From Burkholderiaceae bacterium (GTDB lineage: Bacteria > Pseudomonadota > Gammaproteobacteria > Burkholderiales > WYBJ01), in the NCBI GenBank assembly GCA_011525945.1, contig WYBJ01000019.1, positions 1 through 39,174 of the forward strand: 39,174 bases of DNA. Reading direction: 5' to 3'. Position numbers and translations under genes: made by a program. Positions 25,176 through 32,929 of this stretch are shown here, piece after piece. Numbering within the stretch: position 1 is the first letter of the stretch; every line of letters starts with the position of its first letter. The notes beneath the pieces are model-generated. The model had not been told where the DNA came from and ran no database searches. It saw only the letters and a program-made list of their open reading frames with translations.

Positions 25176-25793
25176 CTACTGGGCCGCCCCGACCAGCCGG
25201 TGGAAGATCGTAGCGATCCAGGCCGGCGCAAGGTGCGCATCCTCCAGCAAGGTGGCCTTGTCCTCGGGTTTGAGGATGCGCTCGAGTTTCGCAATGACCC
25301 GGTCGTCGACGTTCTCCTTGCCGAGCCAGCGCAGCGCCTGGATCACGAGCCCGCTGGTACGTCCCGCGGCGGCGATGTTGCGTGGGGTGGTTTGCTTCAA
25401 TACGATCTCACGTCCGTCGATTTTCACGCGCCGGCTGCGGCCATCGGTGAGAAACACCAGCCGCACCGGTACCTGGTCCGACAGGCCGAGCACGTTGGCG
25501 GCATGGGCGCCGGAAGGCTGCAGACGAATGGCATCGCGTCCCTTGATCGCTTCGGCGATGGCGTCGGCGCTGGGGGCGAGCCGGCCGAAGCGCGCATGGT
25601 CTCGCGGCAGGTCGTAGAGGCCGCGCGCGACCTTGCGGATGGTCCCGGCCCGGCATTGGCGCGAGAGCGCCTGGTCGACGGCGTCGCGGCTTCCGAGATC
25701 GAGAAACTGACCGGGCGCGAAGACCTGACCGGGTCCGCCCGCCCGGATTCGGGCGAGGATACGGGAGTCGATTGATTTGACGTGTTTACCCAT
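25176..25793 (-). CDS. abiEi: AbiEi-type antitoxin/transcriptional regulator (DUF6088-like)
   Basis: The protein has 205 residues. An N-terminal winged-helix domain (SIDSRILARIRAGG, FAPGQFLDLGSRDAVDQALSR, GTIRKVARGLYDLPR) is followed by the antitoxin domain (AIRLQPSGAHAANVLGLSDQ, VFLTDGRSRRVKI, TPRNIAAAGRTSGL). AbiEi proteins neutralise AbiEii and repress their own promoter by binding inverted repeats. The inverted repeat at 25812-25841 in front of this gene fits that. ATG 25793 is preferred because homologues start just before SIDSRIL; ATG 25808 is possible but would leave almost no leader. It lies between hsdM and hsdS. Confidence 0.85.
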   Translation of the reverse strand: MGKHVKSIDSRILARIRAGGPGQVFAPGQFLDLGSRDAVDQALSRQCRAGTIRKVARGLYDLPRDHARFGRLAPSADAIAEAIKGRDAIRLQPSGAHAANVLGLSDQVPVRLVFLTDGRSRRVKIDGREIVLKQTTPRNIAAAGRTSGLVIQALRWLGKENVDDRVIAKLERILKPEDKATLLEDAHLAPAWIATIFHRLVGAAQ

Positions 25794-25811
25794 GCGTTGA
25801 AGGTACATTTT

Positions 25812-25841
25812 TGTCAGAAATATTGCTCTATTTTTCTGACA
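25812..25841. promoter_or_regulatory. Inverted-repeat operator before abiEi
   Basis: TGTCAGAAA (25812-25820) and TTTCTGACA (25833-25841) are perfect 9-base inverted arms with a 12-base spacer (21 bases centre to centre, two helical turns). The repeat lies across the predicted abiEi promoter, so AbiEi binding would block transcription. The stretch is AT-rich, unlike its surroundings. Confidence 0.65.
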
Positions 25842-25848
25842 GAAACAA
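25820..25848 (-). promoter_or_regulatory. Predicted sigma-70 promoter of abiEi-abiEii
   Basis: On the minus strand TTGTTT (25843-25848) and CAATAT (25820-25825) are 17 bases apart. The start of transcription would be near 25813, about 20 bases before ATG 25793. The operator arms overlap both boxes. Confidence 0.5.
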
Positions 25849-25966
25849 CGAGCGGTTTGCGTTGAGCAATCTCCCCTCTGGCCATACGGCATGCACCCGA
25901 AACAGTGTCCAGTGGCCACTATGATCGACGCGGCGGCTCCCATCCTTGGAGCCTCGGCCGCGGCCA

Positions 25967-26923
25967 CTATTTCCCCGACGCGCTACCGGATCGAGCCGCG
26001 GTCGCTTCGTCCGAAGCAGCCGATGTCGATCCTGCCTCCCGGAAGAGCGCTTCGAGCGATTGCCGTAGCTCTGTCGAACTCTTCAACCAGGTATCCAGCG
26101 CTCGCGGCAGCGCCTCGCTTTCGTGCGCTGCCCGCTCCTGCCGCGCCACCGCGGCCCCGACGTAGAGCGGGATGCTGAGATTGCCGTCCTTCGCTCGGAT
26201 CTCGTCCAGCGTCGCGACGCGAGCGAACCCCGGCTCGTCCTCGAAGGCGCGATAGACGCTGACGATATGCTCGATGTGCGCGCCGGTGAGAAAGCTCTGC
26301 GCGCCCTCGCGCGTGACCTCGTTCAGCGCATTGATGAACAGGATGCGTCGCTTGCGCGCTTTGGGCTTGGCCGTGCGGCAGACCACCACGCAGGCTTCCA
26401 TCGGCGAGTTGTAGAAGAGATTCGGCCCGAACCCGAGCACGCATTCGATCAGGTCCGCATCGGTCAACTTGCGGCGCATCGCGGACTCTTCTTGCCGAAA
26501 GAGCACGCCGTGCGGAAAGAGGATGGCGCAGCGGCCGCTGCGAGGCGCGAGGCTCGTGAGGATGTGCTGCCAGAACGCGTAATCGGCGCGGCCCTGCGGC
26601 GGCGTGCCGTAGGCGTTGCGGCTCCAGGGATCGGCCGCGAAGACATCGCGATCCCATTGCTTGATGGAGTAGGGCGGATTGGCGAGCACCACGTCGAAGC
26701 GCATGAGCCGATCGCCGTGGACGAATTTCGGCTCGGCCAGCGTGTCGCCGCGCACGATATGAAAGTCCTCGATGCCGTGCAGGAAGAGGTTCATCCGCGC
26801 GATGGCGGATGTCATCAGGGTCTTCTCCTGGCCGAACAGCTTGCCCCACAGCGTGCGGTCGTCGCCGTGGTTCTCGCGCACGTGCGCGGCGGAGCGTTGC
26901 TGCGAGTATATAGCGGGACTCAT
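25967..26923 (-). pseudogene. hsdM: hsdM fragment (type I methyltransferase), 5' part missing
   Basis: The 318-residue frame begins in the middle of the methylase domain: SAAHVRENHGDDRTLWGKLFG, then QEKTLMTSAIARMNLFLHG, the catalytic N-P-P-Y (VVLANPPYSIKQWD, about residue 83), YAFWQHILTSLAP and LFPHGVLFRQEES. The N-terminal HsdM domain and the AdoMet motif I (DPxCGSGG), about 200 residues, are absent. Only ten unrelated residues precede the homology (from about base 26890). Without motif I it should not methylate DNA. The C-terminal region is Ala/Ser-rich. It is followed by the abiE pair and then hsdS. Confidence 0.82.
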
Positions 26924-27072
26924 CCAGCTTCCCGTTCTGTCGCAGGCTTCACGTAACGTCGTGCCGCGAATCCGCCCGCTATAGTCGGTCGTTGCATCCG
27001 GTGCTGTCGAGCAGGCAAGCGGCGCGCGTTGCGTGCTAGCATCGACGCTTCATCCCGCAAGCACATCGCGCC

Positions 27073-27945
27073 ATGAAGCCGAGCCAATCCGCCATCGTCA
27101 AGATCCGCGGTCTCGATTATCACTGCCGCATCTGGGGCAACCCGCGCTCACCGATCATCGTCATGCTGCACGGGTTCCAGGATGTCTCGGCGTCGTGGCA
27201 GTTCACGGTCGATGCCCTGCAAGGCGATTGGCTCGCGGTCGCGCCCGACTGGCGCGGCTACGGCCTCACGCAGTGGAGCGGCGCCGACTGCTACTGGTTC
27301 GCGGATTATCTTGGCGACCTCGATGCGCTGCTCGATGAGCTCTCGCCGGACGCGCCGGTGAACCTGGTCGGCCACAGCATGGGCGGTAATGCCGCCGGCC
27401 TGTATGCGGGCGTGCGACCCGAGCGCGTCCGGCGCTTTGTCAATATCGAAGGCTTCGGCATCGGCGGCGGGCGGCGGCAGGAGCCGGCGCCCCATCGGCT
27501 TGCCCGCTGGCTCGATGAATTGAGGGACGAAGCCGAGCAGCGCGGCTACGACAGCTTCGACGAATTCGCCGCCCGCATGCGCGCCGAGAACCCGCGCCTG
27601 ACCGAGGAGCGTGCACGCTTTCTGGCCGAGCACTGGGGCAGGGAGGACGAGGCAGGCGGCGTCGTTCGCCGCGCCGACCCGGCGCACAAGCGCGGCAATC
27701 CCACGCCGACCAGCACCGAGGATCTGCTCGCATGCTGGCGCGAGATCACCGCACCGGTGCTATGGATCGAAGGCGGGCAATCGGGATTGATCGCCCGCAT
27801 CGCGCGCAATCCCGAGGAGTACGAAGCGCGCAAGGCCGCTATCCAGGACCTCGTGATCGAGCGCATCGAAGGCGCCGGCCACAACGTTCACCACGACCAG
27901 CCGGAGCAGCTCGCCGCGGTTATCGAGCGCTTCCTGTGCGCGTAG
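27073..27945 (+). CDS. Alpha/beta-hydrolase
   Basis: The protein has 290 residues. The oxyanion segment is MLHGFQDVSASW, the nucleophile Ser102 is in VGHSMGGN, and the catalytic His270 in GAGHNVHH; the acid is probably the Asp or Glu near VLWIEGGQSG. The cap region (about 140-215) is rich in charged residues. This group holds esterases, epoxide and haloalkane hydrolases and C-C hydrolases; the Trp-rich lid (DCYWFADYLGDLD) resembles serine esterases more than dehalogenases. The substrate is unknown. It stands alone between the restriction remnants and the convergent oxoacid gene group. Confidence 0.9.
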   Translation: MKPSQSAIVKIRGLDYHCRIWGNPRSPIIVMLHGFQDVSASWQFTVDALQGDWLAVAPDWRGYGLTQWSGADCYWFADYLGDLDALLDELSPDAPVNLVGHSMGGNAAGLYAGVRPERVRRFVNIEGFGIGGGRRQEPAPHRLARWLDELRDEAEQRGYDSFDEFAARMRAENPRLTEERARFLAEHWGREDEAGGVVRRADPAHKRGNPTPTSTEDLLACWREITAPVLWIEGGQSGLIARIARNPEEYEARKAAIQDLVIERIEGAGHNVHHDQPEQLAAVIERFLCA

Positions 27946-28167
27946 CGGTGTGCGCTCCGCTTCGGGCGATTCGATTTGCACGTACCGCAGAATGGCGGCT
28001 TGGCCACGCACGAATCGCGGCTGCTGCGCTGGCGCCGGGATATGTTCGCGCAAATGCCGGTTGCGCCCGGCGGCGTCGAAACATCCGCACGCTGGCAGGC
28101 TCTCGCCAGCGTTCGTTTCTCACGCGATAGCGTTCGCGTCGACCATTCCGCAACCCGCCGCGGTTCG

Positions 28168-29088
28168 TTACGACAACCCGTCGCCGACCTTCACGTTCTC
28201 GGCTTTCATTTCCATGCCCGAAGCTTTCGCGCCGAGCAAAAGCAGCGTGGCGAAGTCCTGGTCGGAGTAGCCATGGCCGATCAGCGTCTGCACCATGTCG
28301 CGCGTAACCGATGCGAGCGGCATCGGCACGCCAAGTTCGCGGGCGGCGGAAAGGCCGAGCTCGATGTCCTTGCGCAGCAGCTCGGGCGTGAACGTCACGG
28401 CGAAATCGAGATTCACGAGCGCCGGGGTCTTGTAGCGCGTGAACATCGAGCCCATCACGCTCTTATTGAGGAAGTCGAGGAAGGCGTGGCGCTTCATGCC
28501 AGCCTTCTGCGCGAGCAGCGTGATCTCGCACAGGTTCTGGATCACGACGCCGAGCATGACGTTGTGGCAGATCTTGGCGATGCGCGAGAGCTCGCCGTCG
28601 CCGACGTAGGTGACGCCCGAGCCGACCGCACTCAGATACGGCAGCACGGTGTCGTAGGCATCCTGCGGGCCGGAGGCGACGATGGTGAGCTTACCCGCCT
28701 TGATGACCTTGGCATTACCGGAAACCGGTGCCGCCAGCAGCTTCACGCCGCGCTTCGCCAGCTCGGCGCGAATCTCCGCGGATTCGGGAATGGAAATCGA
28801 GGTCGAGTCGACCACGATCTTGGGCGCTTTCCCGCCCGACATGACACCGTTGGGCCCGTACAGCACCTCCTTCACGTCTTTGCCCGCCGCCACCATCGTG
28901 AAGACGATGTCGCATGCGGCGAGGTTGGTGAGCTTATCGACCACCTTGGCGCCGTATTCTTTGAGCGGCTCGGCCTTGGCGCGCGTGCGGTTCCATACCG
29001 AGAGATCGCAGCCCGCCTTGGCGAGCAGTTGCGCCATGGCATAGCCCATGCGGCCGATACCGATCCATCCGATCTTGTGCTGGTTCAT
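28168..29088 (-). CDS. 3-hydroxyisobutyrate dehydrogenase-family NAD(P)-dependent oxidoreductase
   Basis: The protein has 306 residues. It starts MNQHKIGWIGIGRMGYAMAQ, the NAD(P)-binding G-x-G-x-x-G. The substrate loop is APVSGNAKVIKAGKL, where family members usually have S-G-G-x-x-G-A; the catalytic Lys is in SRIAKICHNVML. It should oxidise a beta-hydroxyacid or reduce a semialdehyde. ATG 29088 has GGAG at six bases; a longer frame to 29187 has no support. It lies 131 bases downstream of the E2 gene on the same strand. Confidence 0.9.
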   Translation of the reverse strand: MNQHKIGWIGIGRMGYAMAQLLAKAGCDLSVWNRTRAKAEPLKEYGAKVVDKLTNLAACDIVFTMVAAGKDVKEVLYGPNGVMSGGKAPKIVVDSTSISIPESAEIRAELAKRGVKLLAAPVSGNAKVIKAGKLTIVASGPQDAYDTVLPYLSAVGSGVTYVGDGELSRIAKICHNVMLGVVIQNLCEITLLAQKAGMKRHAFLDFLNKSVMGSMFTRYKTPALVNLDFAVTFTPELLRKDIELGLSAARELGVPMPLASVTRDMVQTLIGHGYSDQDFATLLLLGAKASGMEMKAENVKVGDGLS

Positions 29089-29218
29089 TGGGGCTCCGTA
29101 GCTGTCGAGTAAGGGGTGAAGGGGGAGGGTGAAGAGATCGTGGACGGGGACGGTTGCGCGCGTGAAAAGTGAATGGAATCCCGTCACACCTCACTGCGCA
29201 GCGTCACTTGTCACTGCG

Positions 29219-30610
29219 TCACACGATATCCTCGATCCAAGCGCGCGTCTCGACAATCCGCTTCAACTCTTTCAGGAATGCTGCCGAGTAGGCGCCGTCG
29301 ACTGCGCGATGGTCGAACGTCTGCGCCAGCACACCCACGGGGCGAGCCGCGATGCTGTCGCCCTCCGGCGACTCCACCACGACCGGGCGCTTGCTCACCC
29401 CGTCGGTGGAGAGGATCGCAACCTGCGGCGGGTTGACGATGGGTGCGGTGATGAGCGTGCCGAACACGCCCGAGTTCGAGATGGTGTACGTGGGCTGCGA
29501 CAGCTCATCGGGCTTGAGCTTGCTGCTGCGCGCACTCAGCGCGAGCCGGCGGATTTCGCGCGCCAGCGCCGCGACGTTGCGGTCCTGCGCATCGCGGATC
29601 ACCGGGACGATCAGACCGTCGTGGTTGAGATCGACCGCGATGCCAAGATGCACGCGACGCGAAACGATGAGGGTGTCGGCGTCGAGGCGCGCGTTCAGCT
29701 GATCGTAGCGCGTGAGCGCCTGGCACACTGCAAAGGCGAGGAACGGCAGGTAGGTGAGCTCGAAGCCTTCGCGCGCTTGCCAGGCGGCCTGCTTGGCGCG
29801 GCGCGCCTGCTCGATGCGTGAATAGTCTGCCTCGACCGCCTGCAACACATGCGGGACGACTTGCCAGGCGCGCGCCATGGCGGCCCCCGAGCGGCGGCGG
29901 ATGTTGTTGAGCGCGACGACGCGTTCGCCTGGCTTTGCGCCTGCTTCCCTCACCCCCGGCCCCTCTCCCGGGGGGAGAGGGGAGGTGACCTGCGGCACTG
30001 CGGAGCGAGCGTTTGCCGTGGCTTCCATCACCCCCAGCGCCTCCTGGCGCGCCAAATGTGCCTGCACATCGTCGCGCGTCACGCGGCCGTCGCGGCCGCT
30101 GCCGCGAATGGCCGTCGCATCGAGCCCGTGCTCGGCGAGGAGGCGGCGCACCACCGGCGAAAGTTTCCGCTCGCGATCGGGCCGTGCGTCGGTCGATTGC
30201 GCGACAGCGCGCGCATCCGCGCGTGCGGCAGCGTCCTGCTCGTGGGCACGGGAGTGCGCAAAGGCCTGCGCGCCTCGCTCCGGGTGCTCGGCGACAGATG
30301 GCGTTGCGGTGTGCGCCGCCTCCCGAGCCGATGCTCGGGCGGCCTCCGGAGCTGCTGCGGGCGAGGCGTTCGCGTCGCTTGCCGTACTCACAACCGCGAG
30401 GCGCGTACCCACTTTCACCGTCTGCCCCGCCTGGACCAACACCTCGGCGAGCACACCCGACACCGGACAAGGTATCTCGGTCGCCACCTTGTCGGTCTCG
30501 ACGTCGAACAGCGCCTCGTCGGCGCGCACGGCGTCGCCGATCTGCTTGTACCAGTTGGTAACCGTTCCCTCGGTGACCGTTTCACCGAGCTGCGGCATGA
30601 GAATGTCCAT
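29219..30610 (-). CDS. E2 component of a 2-oxoacid dehydrogenase complex (dihydrolipoyl acyltransferase)
   Basis: The protein has 463 residues. The lipoyl domain is 1-76 with lipoyl-Lys41 in VETDKVATE. An Ala-rich linker follows, then the E1/E3-binding domain (LSPVVRRLLAEHGL, GSGRDGRVTRDDV, about 150-183), a second linker, and the acyltransferase domain with the active site DHRAVDG (His434, Asp438). The linker at about 208-225 reads SPLPPGEGPGVREAG, which is a translated interspersed repeat (29947-29984). The branched-chain/acetoin-type E2 is most likely given the E1 alpha/beta pair upstream. ATG with GAGG eight bases before it. Confidence 0.93.
   Translation of the reverse strand: MDILMPQLGETVTEGTVTNWYKQIGDAVRADEALFDVETDKVATEIPCPVSGVLAEVLVQAGQTVKVGTRLAVVSTASDANASPAAAPEAARASAREAAHTATPSVAEHPERGAQAFAHSRAHEQDAAARADARAVAQSTDARPDRERKLSPVVRRLLAEHGLDATAIRGSGRDGRVTRDDVQAHLARQEALGVMEATANARSAVPQVTSPLPPGEGPGVREAGAKPGERVVALNNIRRRSGAAMARAWQVVPHVLQAVEADYSRIEQARRAKQAAWQAREGFELTYLPFLAFAVCQALTRYDQLNARLDADTLIVSRRVHLGIAVDLNHDGLIVPVIRDAQDRNVAALAREIRRLALSARSSKLKPDELSQPTYTISNSGVFGTLITAPIVNPPQVAILSTDGVSKRPVVVESPEGDSIAARPVGVLAQTFDHRAVDGAYSAAFLKELKRIVETRAWIEDIV
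29947..29984. repeat. Interspersed GC-rich repeat inserted in the E2 coding sequence
   Basis: CCCTCACCCCCGG is followed by a hairpin: CCCCTCTCCC (29960-29969) pairs with GGGAGAGGGG (29973-29982). The same family occurs at 22929-22969. The insertion is in frame and falls between the binding domain and the catalytic domain of E2, where extra residues are tolerated. Confidence 0.7.
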
Positions 30611-30621
30611 GCGGCTCGCCT

Positions 30622-30737
30622 CTAGCCCGGACGTTTCGTCGGGACGGTGAAAATTGCGGACATGCGCATTCTGTCTATCCCATTCATGGCATCGATACGA
30701 TGCATCGTCTAAGAGTCGGGTGAACGATCCGGGCTAA
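30622..30737. repeat. Segment flanked by inverted TAGCCCGGA / TCCGGGCTA
   Basis: In the 251-base gap between the E1 beta stop and the E2 start, TAGCCCGGA (30623-30631) and TCCGGGCTA (30728-30736) form inverted ends about 115 bases apart. TAGCCCGG...CCGGGCTA ends are common in proteobacterial intergenic repeats. A separate perfect 14-base palindrome, GGTTGGCGCCAACC, lies at 30748-30761. No gene is seen in the gap. Confidence 0.4.
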
Positions 30738-30861
30738 CGATCATGGTGGTTGGCGCCAACCCCCGAGGCTCGGCGGACCGGTTCTTTCACACTAACGGCC
30801 TTGGTGACTGACACCACATCTGAAAATGAGAGAGACTTCGAGGTGGGTCGTGTCCATCACG

Positions 30862-31839
30862 CTAATCCATGGTGCGGCGAACGGTTTCGACGATGCGATC
30901 CACCGACGGTATGGTCGCGTCCTCGAGCCTGTCCGCCGCCGGCAGCGGAATGTGCGGCGTGGTGATGCGGCAAATCGGCGCATCGAGGTTCCAGAAACCT
31001 TCCTCCGCGACGATCGAAGCGATCTCGGCGCCCCAGCCGCAGAGCCGCGGATTCTCTTCCACCGTGTACAGCCGCGCAGTCTTTTCGACCGAGGCGAGCA
31101 GCGTGCGCGTATCGAGCGGCACGAGCGAGCGCAGGTCGATTACTTCGCACGATATTCCGTGCTCGGATTGCAGGCGCGCGGCCGCTTCCAGTGCGCGCGG
31201 CACCATGAGCGCGAGCGCGGCAATGGTGCAGTCCTTGCCCGGGTGCAGGACTTTGGCGCTGCCGAGCGTATCGACCGTCTCGCCGTCGGGCACCTCGCCC
31301 TTCACCGCGTAGAGCGACTTGTGCTCGAACACGATCACCGGGTCGGGATCGCGTACCGCTGCCGCGATCAGCGCTTTCACGTCCGCCGGGGTCGAAGGCG
31401 CGACCACCTTGAGCCCCGGGATCGCCATCGCCCAGTTCTCGACGCTTTGCGAGTGCTGCGCGCCGAAGCGCGAGCCGGCGCCGTTGGCGGTGCGGATAAC
31501 GAGCGGCAACGAGATCTGGCCGTTGGTCATGTAGCGCGTCTTGGCGATCTCGTTGGCGATCATGTCCCAGCACACGCCGAAGAAGTCCGAGAACATGATC
31601 TCGGCGATCGGCCGCAAGCCCGTCATCGCAGCCCCCATGGCGGCGCCGATGATGGCCTGTTCGGAGATCGGCGTATCGCGCACGCGCCGCGGGCCGAAGC
31701 GCTCGAAAAGACCCACGGTCGCCTTGAACACACCGCCCGCCGCACCAATGTCCTCGCCCAGGAACACCACGCGCTCGTCGCGCGCCATCTCCTGCGCGAT
31801 GCCGGCCGCCACCGCCTCACGGTAGGTCAGTTCCGCCAT
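30862..31839 (-). CDS. E1 beta component of a 2-oxoacid dehydrogenase complex
   Basis: The protein has 325 residues, of usual length. It starts MAELTYREAVAAGIAQEMARD and carries FLGEDIGAAGGVFKAT, the thiamine-contacting Glu region, DTPISEQAIIGAAMGAAM and GAQHSQSVENWAM. The C-terminal transketolase domain (VIDLRSLVPLDTRTLLASVEKT) is complete. It forms the E1 heterotetramer with the alpha subunit upstream, whose stop lies inside this frame (13-base overlap). The ATG at 31839 therefore is the likely start; the frame is open further upstream only as a shadow of the alpha gene. Confidence 0.94.
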   Translation of the reverse strand: MAELTYREAVAAGIAQEMARDERVVFLGEDIGAAGGVFKATVGLFERFGPRRVRDTPISEQAIIGAAMGAAMTGLRPIAEIMFSDFFGVCWDMIANEIAKTRYMTNGQISLPLVIRTANGAGSRFGAQHSQSVENWAMAIPGLKVVAPSTPADVKALIAAAVRDPDPVIVFEHKSLYAVKGEVPDGETVDTLGSAKVLHPGKDCTIAALALMVPRALEAAARLQSEHGISCEVIDLRSLVPLDTRTLLASVEKTARLYTVEENPRLCGWGAEIASIVAEEGFWNLDAPICRITTPHIPLPAADRLEDATIPSVDRIVETVRRTMD

Positions 31840-32852
31840 GCCACGCCCCCATCGGCCCAGAGATCTTTTTCGATCAGCGTAAGCGGCGGAGGCGGCGAGG
31901 CCTTGGCCGCTTCGGTCGCTTCGTTCACGCGCCGTTCGGTATCGGCCTCGATCGCGCCGAGATCGACCTCGGGAAATCCGAGCGAGACGAGCCGTTCGCG
32001 ATAGATCTTGATCGGATCGCGCTTGAGCCACTCGTCGAGCTCGCCTTTGGGCCGGTACTGCGCGGGATCGGCGCGCGAGTGCCCGCTGTGCCGATACGTC
32101 ATCGCCTCGATGAGCGCAGGCCCCTGGCCGGCGCGAGCGCGAGCGAAGGCAGCCGAGGCGGTTCGGAACACCGCGTCGGCATCGTTGCCGTCGACGATGG
32201 TGCGGGCAAGACCGTAGGCCGCGGCGCGATCGGCGGCGGGATGCTCGACCGCGGTCACCGTGCCGATCGGCGTGTATTCCATGTAGAGGTTGTTCTCGCA
32301 CACGAACACCACCGGCAGCTTCCAGACAGCGGCGAAGTTGAGCGCCTCGTGAAAGGCGCCGATGTTGGTGGTGCCGTCGCCGAAGAAGCACGCCGTCACC
32401 TGGTCGGTGCCGCGGTATTGCGCCGACCACGCCGCGCCGCAGGCCACCGGCAGATGCGCGCCGACGATTGCGTACGAGCCCATCGCACCGTGCTCCACCG
32501 AAGTGAGGTGCATCGAGCCGCCCTTGCCGGCGGTGACGCCGCACTCGCGCCCCATCAACTCGCCCAGCACGCCCGACATGGGCGCACCGCGCGCCAGCGT
32601 GTGCGCGTGACCGCGGTAGGTGCAGAAGGTGTAGTCGTCGCGCCGCATGCCGAGCGCGAAACCTGCGGCGACCGCCTCCTGACCGAGCGAGAGGTGGCTC
32701 GTGCCCTTGACCAGGTTCTGCAGGAAGAGGTCGTAGGCGCGCTTCTCGGTAAGCCGCAGCTCCAGCAGCAGGCGAAACATCCGCAGCCGCTTCTCGCGGC
32801 CGATATCGTCGTCCGCCGCCGATAGCGGGCGCGGCTGATCGAGTGCAGTCAT
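31827..32852 (-). CDS. E1 alpha component of a 2-oxoacid dehydrogenase complex
   Basis: The protein has 341 residues. The thiamine diphosphate motif is GDGTTNIGAFHEALNFAAVW, ending in CENN (G-D-G ... N-N). TYRGHAHTLARG and the phosphorylation-loop equivalent YRHSGHSRADPAQYR match the pyruvate/acetoin dehydrogenase alpha family. The start is uncertain. ATG 32852 has GGAG about ten bases upstream and gives a normal N-terminus. ATG 32933 overlaps the preceding oxidase stop (ATGA), which would suit translational coupling, and adds 27 residues. The complex decarboxylates a 2-oxoacid (or acetoin) and hands the acyl group to the lipoyl-E2. Confidence 0.93.
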   Translation of the reverse strand: MTALDQPRPLSAADDDIGREKRLRMFRLLLELRLTEKRAYDLFLQNLVKGTSHLSLGQEAVAAGFALGMRRDDYTFCTYRGHAHTLARGAPMSGVLGELMGRECGVTAGKGGSMHLTSVEHGAMGSYAIVGAHLPVACGAAWSAQYRGTDQVTACFFGDGTTNIGAFHEALNFAAVWKLPVVFVCENNLYMEYTPIGTVTAVEHPAADRAAAYGLARTIVDGNDADAVFRTASAAFARARAGQGPALIEAMTYRHSGHSRADPAQYRPKGELDEWLKRDPIKIYRERLVSLGFPEVDLGAIEADTERRVNEATEAAKASPPPPLTLIEKDLWADGGVAWRN

Positions 32853-32929
32853 GGAATCGTTCTCCGTGGCTTCTTGCGGGGTGCTGTACGCGCTCGCCGC
32901 GTCGCGGCGCTTGCGCCTTTCCCTCAGGT

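Noticed and set aside
27946..28167. Open + strand frame after the alpha/beta-hydrolase (from about 27976)
   Set aside because: It continues into the antisense of the dehydrogenase gene, has no ribosome site and no recognisable motif; the 222-base gap appears empty.
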